Assembly (NCBI GenBank): GCA_902790465.1
Contig: CADASF010000041.1
Span: 1-42,843, forward strand
Reading direction: 5' to 3'
From: an uncultured bacterium
GTDB taxonomy: Bacteria; Vulcanimicrobiota; CADAWZ01
DNA length: 42,843 nt
The position numbers and the translations under genes were made by a program. The notes under the pieces are model-generated. The model was not told the origin of the DNA. It was given only the letters and a program-made list of their open reading frames with translations, and did no database searches. Position 1 is the first letter of the stretch. Each line of letters starts with the position of its first letter. This document shows positions 8,588 through 15,165 of this stretch, one piece after another.

Positions 8588-10093
8588 ATGGATTTATCAG
8601 AAACTATTAACAGAAAAGAACCTTTCACAAAAGGTGAAATATATAAACTTGTTTGGAATCTAAGTACTCCTTCTATTTTGGCACAACTTACATATATCGT
8701 AATGGAATATATTGATGCAATAATGGTTGGAAGTTTGGGGGTAAAATCAGCAGGAGCAATAGGTTTAGTTGCTACTTCCACTTGGTTTTTATATGGATTG
8801 TGCCGAGCTTGCTCTTCTGGATTTTCTGTCCAAGTTGCCCAAGCTGTTGGAGCAAATGACAAAGTTAAATCAAAAACTCTATTTCGTGAATCTTTGATTG
8901 TTGTACTTGCAGTATCTTGTGTTTTTGCGACAATAGGGGCTGTAATATCTCCTCATTTGCCAAAATGGCTTGGGGGAGGGCAGGAACTTTGGCAAGAGGC
9001 CTCTATTTATTTTTTGATTTTTTGTCTTTCTATTCCTATTGTGCAGTTAAATGATCTTTCATGTAATATGTTACAGAGTACGGGCAATATGAAAGTTCCG
9101 AGTGTTTTTAATGCCTTAATATGTGTTCTGAATGTTGTTTTTAATCTATTTTTTATTTTTAAAGAAATAAATTTTTTAGGTTTTTCTTTTAAGGCTTGTG
9201 GTTGGGGAGTTGCAGGAGCAGCACTTGGCACAGCTGTGGCAGAATTTGTTGTATGTATTTTTTTAGTATATTTTGCATTGCGTTCTCCATATTTAAGTTT
9301 AAAAAAATCTTGGAAACCTTCAAAAGAAGATTTAGATAATGGTCTTAAATTGGCTTCTAATGTAAAATTTAAAAATGGTTGGCTGAATTTTTGGCTTTTT
9401 TTCAATTTTGTAAATATCAAATCTTTTTTTAATATAAACAAAGAAGATGTAAAAACTGCTCTTGTCATTTCACTTCCAATGGGTCTTGAAACGACAGTTA
9501 TGTCTATAGCTATTATTTTTACTACTGCAATTATTGCTCCATTGGGGGCTGTTGCACTTGTTGCAAATGCTTTTGCAGTAACTGCTGAGGCACTTTGTTA
9601 TATGCCAGGATATGGTGTTTCTGCTTCTGCAACTGCTTTGGTTGGTCAGAGTTTGGGGGCAAAGAAAATAGAACTTGCAAAACAATTTGCTTGGTCAGCT
9701 GTTTTTATGGGAATGGGAATAATGACTTTGTGTGCTGTGATTATGTATATAACTGCTCCCTTTATATTTGCATTATTTAGTCCTGATTTGGAAGTTCAAA
9801 GAGTTGGAACAGAGATCTTGCGAATAGAGATGTTGGCAGAGCCACTTTTTGGAGCTTCTATCGTCTGTGCAGGAGCTTTGAGGGGAGCAAAAGATACACT
9901 TATCCCAAGTATATTTAACCTTGCAGGAATGTGGGGAGTTAGAATAACACTTTCACTTCTTTGGGTTGGCACCTATGGAATAAAGGGCGTTTGGATAGCA
10001 ATGACGATTGAATTATGCGTTCGTGGCATTCTTTTCTTATATCGTCTAAAAGATGAAAAATCTTGGCTGAAAAAATACGAGGTACAAGCATAA
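8588..10093 (+). CDS. MATE-family multidrug/metabolite efflux transporter
   Basis: The product has 501 residues and about twelve transmembrane segments in two homologous halves. The N-terminal helix region (LVWNLSTPSILAQLTYIVMEYIDAI) and the repeated half starting ALVISLPMGLETTVMSIAII are typical of the MATE family, as are AGAIGLVATSTW and VALVANAFAVTAEAL. MATE proteins exchange Na+ or H+ for organic cations, drugs or metabolites at the inner membrane. A hydrophilic linker of about 45 residues (SWKPSKEDLDNG...NINKEDVK) separates the halves and is longer than usual. GAGGGA lies seven bases before the ATG. The gene is divergent from PFOR and ends at its own terminator. Substrate unknown. Confidence 0.92.
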   Translation: MDLSETINRKEPFTKGEIYKLVWNLSTPSILAQLTYIVMEYIDAIMVGSLGVKSAGAIGLVATSTWFLYGLCRACSSGFSVQVAQAVGANDKVKSKTLFRESLIVVLAVSCVFATIGAVISPHLPKWLGGGQELWQEASIYFLIFCLSIPIVQLNDLSCNMLQSTGNMKVPSVFNALICVLNVVFNLFFIFKEINFLGFSFKACGWGVAGAALGTAVAEFVVCIFLVYFALRSPYLSLKKSWKPSKEDLDNGLKLASNVKFKNGWLNFWLFFNFVNIKSFFNINKEDVKTALVISLPMGLETTVMSIAIIFTTAIIAPLGAVALVANAFAVTAEALCYMPGYGVSASATALVGQSLGAKKIELAKQFAWSAVFMGMGIMTLCAVIMYITAPFIFALFSPDLEVQRVGTEILRIEMLAEPLFGASIVCAGALRGAKDTLIPSIFNLAGMWGVRITLSLLWVGTYGIKGVWIAMTIELCVRGILFLYRLKDEKSWLKKYEVQA

Positions 10094-10131
10094 AAAAACA
10101 GCCTGTGAAATTTTTCACAAGCTGTTTTTTT
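10094..10131 (+). terminator. Intrinsic terminator of the MATE gene
   Basis: The stem ACAGC...TGTGAAA pairs with TTTCACA..GCTGT (10099-10124) and runs into seven T residues. A-runs on the other side make it usable in both directions. Confidence 0.85.
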
Positions 10132-10139
10132 GTCCTTTT

Positions 10140-10202
10140 TTACTGCTGTACTACTACTCCGTTTACTTTTTTAGCTCCCCAAGGTGAACCTGTTGCTGTA
10201 AT
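10140..10202 (-). pseudogene. Detached C-terminal tail of a BspA-like protein, in frame after a stop codon
   Basis: Directly after the TAA that ends the lipoprotein gene (10203-10205), the same reading frame stays open for 20 more codons, encoding ITATGSPWGAKKVNGVVVQQ and ending with TAA at 10140-10142. This repeats the last 20 residues of the lipoprotein (DYPWGAKNVNGVYLFHI). The DNA match covers ACTCCGTTTAC through AGCTCCCCAAGG, at about 10157-10184 and 10222-10250. It looks like the original tail left behind after a new tail was copied in, or a duplicated tail cassette. Readthrough of the stop is not excluded. Confidence 0.65.
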
Positions 10203-11735
10203 TTATATATGGAATAAATACACTCCGTTTACATTTTTAGCTCCCCAAGGATAGTCTGTTTTGTCTGCTTTCATTTTGCTTGTATAAGTTATTTTTTCAA
10301 CATTTTCAAAAGCATTTGTTCCAATAGTAGTTACATCATCAGGAATTGCAATAGTCAAATTAGAATTTGTACAACCAGAAAAAGCACCAGAGTCAATAGT
10401 TTTAACATTCTTTCCAATATTTACTGTTTCAAGAGAATTACAATTTTTAAAAGCACCGATTCCAATAGTTTTAACATTCTTTCCAATAGTTACTGTTTTT
10501 AAATTAGTAAGCCCAGAAAATAACCCGTTTGCTATTTCAGTAAGTCCATCTCCAATAATTACTGTTTCAAGAGCTTTACAACCATCAAAAGCTCCACTTC
10601 CAATAGTCGTAACACTGTCAGGAATAACTATTTCTTTTAATAAGCTACAACCACTAAAAGCTCCGCTTCTAATAGTTTTAACATTCTTTCCAATAGTTAA
10701 TTTTGTTAATTTAGTAAGCCCAGAAAATAACCCGCTTGCTATTTCAGTAAGTCCATTTCCAATAATTACTGTTTCAAGAGAACTACTAAAAGCTCCACTT
10801 CCAATAGTCGTAACACTGTCAGGAATAACTATTTCTTTTAATAAGCTACAACCACTAAAAGCACCATTTCCAATAGTTTTAACATTCTTTCCAATAGTTA
10901 ATCTTTCAAGAGAATTACACAAACCCAAAATAGCATTTCCAATAGATGTAACACTGTCAGGAATAATGATTTCTTTCAATGAACTACATGTGTGAAAAGC
11001 ACCATCTTCAATATTTTCAACACTATTTCCAATAGTTACATTTTCAAGAGAACTACAAGTGTCAAAAGCACCTGTTTCGATAGTTGTAACACTGTCAGGA
11101 ATTGTTACTGTTTTAAGTAATGTACATTCCTTAAAGATTTTTTCTGCTATGCTTGTTATTTTGTATTTTGTTCCTTCATAAGTAAAAATAGCAGGGATAT
11201 TTGCTTCTGTAAGTTCTGCTTTATTTGCAGAGCTTTTTGTAATTATTTCAAGTTCATGAAGTTTATCGAGTACATCGTCATTTAATGTTATAGGTGTAGA
11301 ATCATCTGTAACATTTACTTTGAAAACAGCACTATTTGCACCTTCAAGTGAAACTGTAACATTTGCAGTTCCTCCTTTGTATTTTGCTTTTACTACTCCA
11401 TTTTCAGCAGTTGCGATAGATTCTTCATCAACAGTATAGGTAACATCTTCTGTAACATCTTCTCCTTCAAGTGTAACAGTTACAGTTGCCTCTTCTTCAA
11501 TAATTAAATTTAGTTCTGTTGGATTTACTTCAAGAGTTGGTAAAGTTGGATTTTCTTGGGGTTCGTTATTGTTTTGATTATTATTTTGATTGTTGTTAGA
11601 ATTTTGTTGGGCTAACAAATAGTAATATGTGGAATTATCAGAGGGTATTGTTTTGCCATCTCCACCACATGCAGAAATAAATGTGCCGAGGATAAAAAGG
11701 CAAAGTGCAAAAAGTAAAAATTTCTTTGCTCTCAT
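10203..11735 (-). CDS. BspA-like leucine-rich-repeat lipoprotein with an Ig-like (BIG2) domain
   Basis: The 510-residue protein is a lipoprotein: positive residues and a hydrophobic run end at the lipobox ISAC with Cys23. A spacer GGDGKT...YYYLLAQQNSNNN rich in Asn follows. Residues about 63-145 look like a bacterial Ig-like group 2 domain (LEVNPTELNLIIEEEATVTV ... TANVTVSLEG). A cap module (LNDDVLDKLHELEI...YKITSIAEKIFKEC) leads into at least eleven LRR_5 repeats of about 23 residues (LKEIVIPDSVTTIGSGAF type). The end is a PWGAKNVNG tail. BspA-like proteins act as surface adhesins or binding scaffolds; the ligand here is unknown. AGGAGAT precedes the ATG and a 13-bp hairpin sits just upstream of it. 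Recent internal duplication is visible at DNA level. Confidence 0.9.
   Translation of the reverse strand: MRAKKFLLFALCLFILGTFISACGGDGKTIPSDNSTYYYLLAQQNSNNNQNNNQNNNEPQENPTLPTLEVNPTELNLIIEEEATVTVTLEGEDVTEDVTYTVDEESIATAENGVVKAKYKGGTANVTVSLEGANSAVFKVNVTDDSTPITLNDDVLDKLHELEIITKSSANKAELTEANIPAIFTYEGTKYKITSIAEKIFKECTLLKTVTIPDSVTTIETGAFDTCSSLENVTIGNSVENIEDGAFHTCSSLKEIIIPDSVTSIGNAILGLCNSLERLTIGKNVKTIGNGAFSGCSLLKEIVIPDSVTTIGSGAFSSSLETVIIGNGLTEIASGLFSGLTKLTKLTIGKNVKTIRSGAFSGCSLLKEIVIPDSVTTIGSGAFDGCKALETVIIGDGLTEIANGLFSGLTNLKTVTIGKNVKTIGIGAFKNCNSLETVNIGKNVKTIDSGAFSGCTNSNLTIAIPDDVTTIGTNAFENVEKITYTSKMKADKTDYPWGAKNVNGVYLFHI
10504..10917 (-). repeat. In-gene tandem duplication of three LRR units (~204 bp)
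   Basis: TTAGTAAGCCCAGAAAATAA occurs at 10504 and again at 10711 (207 bp apart). CCAATAGTCGTAACACTGTC occurs at 10600 and 10801 (201 bp apart). The six-base difference comes from a shortened spacer in one copy. The period equals three LRR_5 units, so the array grew by a block of three. Confidence 0.8.
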
Positions 11736-11749
11736 GTTATATCTCCTAA

Positions 11750-11778
11750 CGCAGTTAATTTTGTAAAAATTAACTGCG
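11750..11778 (-). promoter_or_regulatory. Perfect hairpin in the leader of the LRR lipoprotein gene
   Basis: CGCAGTTAATTTT (11750-11762) and its exact complement (11766-11778) enclose a three-base loop. On the minus strand it lies two bases upstream of the AGGAGAT ribosome site. A stable stem there could shield the mRNA 5' end or modulate initiation. No U-run follows it in the gene's direction, so it is not a normal terminator. Confidence 0.5.
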
Positions 11779-11816
11779 GGGTTGTGAAAAAAGTATTTTT
11801 TTTATATAATTTTCGT

Positions 11817-11895
11817 AAATTAACTCGTTGTGTTAGTTAATAAAAAAGTGCCTGAGATTGCCACGGTCGCATAGCTCCCTCGCAATGACATCGCC
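11817..11895. repeat. Dispersed intergenic repeat, copy 1
   Basis: The stretch combines AAATTAACTCGTTGTGTTAG (11817-11836) with a 46-bp core at 11850-11895 containing GATTGCCACGGTCGC and TCGCAATGACATCGCC. The core recurs almost unchanged at 41384-41429 and in shorter form at 19118-19151. The AACTCGTTGTGTTAG part recurs inverted at about 41470-41487, and partly at 24102-24118. The gap 11736-12009 otherwise shows no gene. Confidence 0.75.
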
Positions 11896-12009
11896 TTTAT
11901 TTACTTTTTTCACAGCCCCATAATAATTATTTATTTTAGTATCAATTATATTATTTTTACTTTTATAAAAATTTCCTTTTATACTAAAATATTGTTAAAA
12001 ATAAAATAT

Positions 12010-12038
12010 TTGTCATTTAAAAAATATTGTGTTATAAT
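12010..12038 (+). promoter_or_regulatory. Sigma-70-type promoter giving a probable leaderless mRNA
   Basis: TTGTCA (12010-12015) and a consensus TATAAT (12033-12038) are separated by exactly 17 bp. The expected start of transcription, about seven bases past the -10 box, falls on the ATG at 12045. No ribosome site can lie upstream of that ATG because the -10 box occupies the space. Confidence 0.65.
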
Positions 12039-12044
12039 ATGTTC

Positions 12045-12548
12045 ATGAAAAATAACGAAAATATAAAAAAACTGACAAAAATGGCTGTGTTAGTTGCATT
12101 AACTGCAACATTAACATTAATTGTAAGGATTCCTACTCCAACTGGTGGAAACATAAATTTAGGAGATGTAGTTATTTTTATAGCCTCTTTTTTATTGGGA
12201 GGTTTAAATGGAGGCATTATAGGCGGGGTTGGTTCTGCAATAGCTGATTTAATTGGTGGAAGTAGTAATTTTGTGATTGCTACACTTATAATAAAATTTT
12301 TAGAAGGATTTGTCGTTGGGACATTATTCTATTTATTTAAAAATAAAAATATTATTGCCATTATATTAAGTTCTTCTGCAGGTGCTTTTGTTATGGTTTT
12401 AGGATATTTTATTTTTGAATATTTTTGTTTTGGTATTGGAACTGCAATAAGTGTTTTATTGCCTAATATTATTCAAGGCGTGGTTTGTATTATTTTGGCA
12501 GTAATGTTAAAATCAATCATAATGCCTAAAGATTTGTTGAAAAATTAG
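12045..12548 (+). CDS. ECF transporter substrate-binding (S) component
   Basis: The 167-residue protein starts MKNNENIKKLTKMAVLVALTATL and has about six transmembrane segments. The block TGGNINLGDVVIFIASFLLGGLNGGIIGGVGSAIADLIGG is the pattern of energy-coupling-factor S subunits, the membrane proteins that bind vitamins or their precursors and dock on a shared EcfA/EcfT module. EcfA/EcfT genes are absent from this window, as in group II systems where they are encoded elsewhere. Substrate could be riboflavin, a thiamine precursor or another vitamin; the sequence does not decide. The open frame can be extended to a TTG at 12027 or an ATG at 12039, but these overlap the -10 box, so ATG 12045 is chosen. 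A terminator follows. Confidence 0.82.
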   Translation: MKNNENIKKLTKMAVLVALTATLTLIVRIPTPTGGNINLGDVVIFIASFLLGGLNGGIIGGVGSAIADLIGGSSNFVIATLIIKFLEGFVVGTLFYLFKNKNIIAIILSSSAGAFVMVLGYFIFEYFCFGIGTAISVLLPNIIQGVVCIILAVMLKSIIMPKDLLKN

Positions 12549-12566
12549 CAGGTAAAAAGAAGCTAA

Positions 12567-12605
12567 AACTCTAAAGAATAAATTATATCTTTAGAGTTTT
12601 TCTAA
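12567..12605 (+). terminator. Intrinsic terminator of the ECF S-component gene
   Basis: AAACTCTAAAG (12567-12577) pairs perfectly with CTTTAGAGTTT (12590-12600), followed by a T-rich run. Confidence 0.85.
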
Positions 12606-12621
12606 TTTTTGGGGGAAATTT

Positions 12622-13782
12622 ATGATTTACGATTTTGATACACCTGTAAATAGGCGAAATACTGATTCCGTAAAATGGGATGTAAAAGAAAATGAATTAC
12701 CAATGTGGGTTGCAGACATGGATTTTAAGGTAATTCCACAGATCACAGAAGCGATAAAAAAGCGTGCTGATGAAGCTATTTATGGTTATCCTGTTTTGCC
12801 TGAAGAATGGTATAATGCCTATATTTCTTGGTGGAAGCGTCGTCATAATTTTACAATTCACAAAGATTGGTTGATGTTTTCAACAAGTGTTGTTGCTATT
12901 GTTTCAAGTGTTGTCAGAAAATTGACTACTCCTGCTGAAAATATTCTGCTTCAAACTCCTGTATATAATATATTTTTCAATTCGATAGTAAATAATGGTC
13001 GCAATGTCTTAGAAAGTCCATTGAGATATGAAAATAATATTTATTCAATAGATTTTGAAAGACTTGAGAAAGATCTTTCTAATCCTCAAACATCTATGAT
13101 GATTCTTTGTAACCCCCAAAATCCGACTGGGAATATTTGGTCAAAAGAAGAACTCCAAAAAATAGGGGAATTGTGTAAAAAATATGGGGTAATTGTTGTT
13201 TCTGATGAAATTCATTGTGATCTCACTTGCCCTGAAAAATTATACATACCTTTTGCCTCTGTCTCTGATACTTGTAGAGATATTTCTGTAAATTGTATTG
13301 CACCAACAAAGGCATTTAATATTGCAGGAATAATGACAGCAGCAGCATTTGTTCCAAATCCAGTTTTGAGGCATAAAGTTTGGAGAGCATTAAATACTGA
13401 TGAAGTGGCAGAACCAAATATTTTTGCCACAATTTCTGCAATAGAGGCATTTAACAATGGTGATGAATGGCTCGATCAGTTGAGAAAATATGTCTGTGAA
13501 AATAAAAAATATGTCTGTGAAAGGATAGCAAAAGAGATTCCACATATAAAAGCTCATCAGTCAGAAGCAACATATCTTCTTTGGATCGATTGTTCAGCAT
13601 TAAAGGGAGATAAAAAAGATTTGTCAGACAGAATAAGAGAAAAAACAGGTCTTTTTGTTTCAGCTGGTCATATTTATGGCAAAATGGGGACTGATTTTCT
13701 CAGAATGAATTTGGCAACATCGAGAAAGAATGTTGAGGACGGAGTAAATCGTTTGGTTGAGGCGATAAAAGAAATGGAATAA
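12622..13782 (+). CDS. PLP-dependent aminotransferase / cystathionine beta-lyase (MalY/PatB type)
   Basis: The 386-residue length and the N-terminal signature (DSVKWDVKENELPMWVADMDF) are those of MalY/PatB proteins, fold type I PLP enzymes that cleave cystathionine or cysteine to release ammonia, pyruvate and a thiol. NPQNPTGN and SDEIHCDL (cofactor contacts) are present, and the Schiff-base lysine is Lys230 in APTKAFNIAG. The C-terminal RMNLATSR motif binds the substrate carboxylate. It is expected to be a cytosolic homodimer in sulfur amino acid metabolism. GGGGGA precedes the ATG. It has terminators on both sides, so it is monocistronic. MalY members can also act as regulators; nothing here shows that. 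Confidence 0.9.
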   Translation: MIYDFDTPVNRRNTDSVKWDVKENELPMWVADMDFKVIPQITEAIKKRADEAIYGYPVLPEEWYNAYISWWKRRHNFTIHKDWLMFSTSVVAIVSSVVRKLTTPAENILLQTPVYNIFFNSIVNNGRNVLESPLRYENNIYSIDFERLEKDLSNPQTSMMILCNPQNPTGNIWSKEELQKIGELCKKYGVIVVSDEIHCDLTCPEKLYIPFASVSDTCRDISVNCIAPTKAFNIAGIMTAAAFVPNPVLRHKVWRALNTDEVAEPNIFATISAIEAFNNGDEWLDQLRKYVCENKKYVCERIAKEIPHIKAHQSEATYLLWIDCSALKGDKKDLSDRIREKTGLFVSAGHIYGKMGTDFLRMNLATSRKNVEDGVNRLVEAIKEME

Positions 13783-13800
13783 CAAAGTAAAAATAATAAA

Positions 13801-13839
13801 AAAATGTGGTGTGAAATAAAATTTTCACACCACATTTTT
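13801..13839. terminator. Bidirectional terminator between the aminotransferase and rplL
   Basis: AAAATGTGGTGTGAAA (13801-13816) and TTTCACACCACATTTT (13823-13838) form a near-perfect stem with A-runs and T-runs outside. It closes two convergent units. Confidence 0.9.
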
Positions 13840-13856
13840 ATACACTTAAACTAAAA

Positions 13857-14231
13857 CTATTTGATGGTGATTTTTGCACCGACTGCTTCGAGGTCAGCTT
13901 TTGCTTTGTCAGCTTCTTCTTTTGCTACGCCTTCTTTAACCATCTTTGGAGCACCTTCTACAAGGTCCTTAGCTTCTTTGAGTCCAAGACCTGTGAGTTG
14001 TCTTACAACTTTGATAACTTGGAGTTTCTGAGCTCCGATTTCTGTGAGTTCTACATCAAAAGATGTTTTTTCTTCTTTTACTTCAGCTGCTGCTGCTGGA
14101 GCTGCTGCTACTGCTACTGGAGCTGATGCTTTGATTCCGAGTTTGTCTTCGAGAGCTTTTACGAGATCAGCTGCTTCCATAAGTGTGAGTCCAGAAATAA
14201 CTTCTACGAGTTCGTTTTTATCGATTGCCAT
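13857..14231 (-). CDS. rplL: Ribosomal protein L7/L12 (bL12)
   Basis: The 124-residue protein has the N-terminal dimerisation domain ([26 protein letters not shown]), an Ala/Val/Pro-rich hinge ([15 protein letters not shown]) and the C-terminal factor-binding domain ([39 protein letters not shown]). It forms the L12 stalk that recruits translation GTPases. It follows rplJ with a short gap and AGGA ahead of the ATG. Unlike the usual rplJL-rpoBC order, a terminator and an unrelated convergent gene follow it here. Confidence 0.98.
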   Translation of the reverse strand: MAIDKNELVEVISGLTLMEAADLVKALEDKLGIKASAPVAVAAAPAAAAEVKEEKTSFDVELTEIGAQKLQVIKVVRQLTGLGLKEAKDLVEGAPKMVKEGVAKEEADKAKADLEAVGAKITIK

Positions 14232-14272
14232 TATATTAATCCTCCGTATTTTTATTATATTGTATTTTTAAA

Positions 14273-14839
14273 TTATTCTTCTTTTTTGCTGTATTGATCG
14301 AGAATACTTAAAATATCTCTGCCAGCTCCATTGATTACGCCCATAACTTTCTGAGCAGGTGAATTGATAAGAGACATAAGTTGTGCGAGAACTTCGTCTC
14401 TTGAAGGCATTGTTGCAAGATGTCTTACGCCATTTGCATCTAAATTTTCACCATCGAATCTTCCTGCTTTGATTACTGGAAGTCCGTCTGGATTTTCTTT
14501 GTTCTTTTTGCTTTTTGCAAAATCAACTATAGCTTTTGTTGCAGCGACTGGATCGCCATATCCTAAATATATAGCTGTTGGATGTTCGAGAACTTTTTCA
14601 AAACCCTCGATTCCATTTTCTTTGAGAACTTTTGCAATAAGAGTATTTTTTGCAATCTTTAATTCTGCATTTTCTTTTCTTACTGCTCTTCTAAGTTCGG
14701 AAATATCCTTTACGCTCAAACCTTTGCCAGTTCCTCTATAATCGACAAAAATGATGACTTCAGCTTTCGCTACCTTCTCTCTGAGTTCATCGAGAATTGC
14801 ACCCTTTTTTGCCATTAACTCTTTATGTGTGCCTTTCAA
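14273..14839 (-). CDS. rplJ: Ribosomal protein L10 (uL10), probable TTG start
   Basis: L10 anchors L7/L12 dimers on the large subunit. The conserved core MAKKGAILDELREKVAKAEVIIFVDYRGTG...LRRAVRKENAELKIAKNTL is clear, as is the C-terminal L12-binding helix (LMSLINSPAQKVMGVINGAGRDILSIL). The reading frame is open far upstream, but translation most likely begins at TTG 14839, because AAAGGAGG lies nine bases before it (14849-14856) and the sequence upstream belongs to the attenuator. This gives 188 residues. An ATG at 14815 is the alternative but lacks a comparable ribosome site. It is cotranscribed with rplL. Confidence 0.95.
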   Translation of the reverse strand: MKGTHKELMAKKGAILDELREKVAKAEVIIFVDYRGTGKGLSVKDISELRRAVRKENAELKIAKNTLIAKVLKENGIEGFEKVLEHPTAIYLGYGDPVAATKAIVDFAKSKKNKENPDGLPVIKAGRFDGENLDANGVRHLATMPSRDEVLAQLMSLINSPAQKVMGVINGAGRDILSILDQYSKKEE

Positions 14840-14856
14840 AGGTGTGGCCTCCTTTC

Positions 14857-15016
14857 CCGTGTACTTTAAAAAAGAAAAACTGCCATGCAGAAATACAAGG
14901 CAGTTCATTTTATAACAAACTAATGAATCTTTCACCTCGGTGGGAAATATTAAATATGTTTTAAAATAAGCTCCTCTTAAAGGATATAAAACATATACCC
15001 ACTGTCTGCGGTTGCT
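14857..15016 (-). promoter_or_regulatory. Ribosomal protein L10 leader (autoregulatory mRNA element)
   Basis: On the minus strand the transcript begins AGCAACCGCAGACAGTGGGT, continues to CCCACCGAGGTGAAAG and then a terminator hairpin. ACAG...GGG near the 5' end with a later CCCACCGAGG is the pattern I recall for the L10 leader (Rfam L10_leader), where L10(L12)4 binds the RNA and favours termination. Position directly ahead of rplJ, the promoter at its 5' edge and the attenuator at its 3' edge support the call. A covariance-model search would confirm it. Confidence 0.75.
14862..14906 (-). terminator. Attenuator terminator within the L10 leader
   Basis: On the minus strand AACTGCC and GGCAGTT form a stem (14878-14905 on the plus strand), followed by a U-rich run TTTTTCTTTTTT. 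It lies between the leader domain and the rplJ ribosome site, as expected for transcription attenuation. Confidence 0.8.
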
Positions 15017-15021
15017 AAAAC

Positions 15022-15050
15022 ATTATATATAATTGATTTTGTTTTGTCAA
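15022..15050 (-). promoter_or_regulatory. Consensus sigma-70 promoter of rplJL
   Basis: On the minus strand TTGACA (15045-15050) and TATAAT (15022-15027) are both perfect consensus boxes with a 17-bp spacer. Transcription would start near 15015, just ahead of the leader structure. Confidence 0.85.
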
Positions 15051-15165
15051 GTCTTTTTGAAAAAATTTTAGAAAAAAATTGATTTCCTTATAATCAAAGG
15101 AGAAAAATTAGAATTCAAAGAAGAAAATTACTAATGATTAATTTTTAGATTTTGCTGGAGAGAAA

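Noticed and set aside
12027-12044. Upstream TTG/ATG starts for the ECF S component
   Set aside because: They overlap the consensus -10 box and would lie upstream of the expected transcript start.
14840-14935. N-terminal extension of L10 (open frame from 14935)
   Set aside because: The extension reads through the attenuator stem and U-run and has no L10 homology; AAAGGAGG points to TTG 14839.
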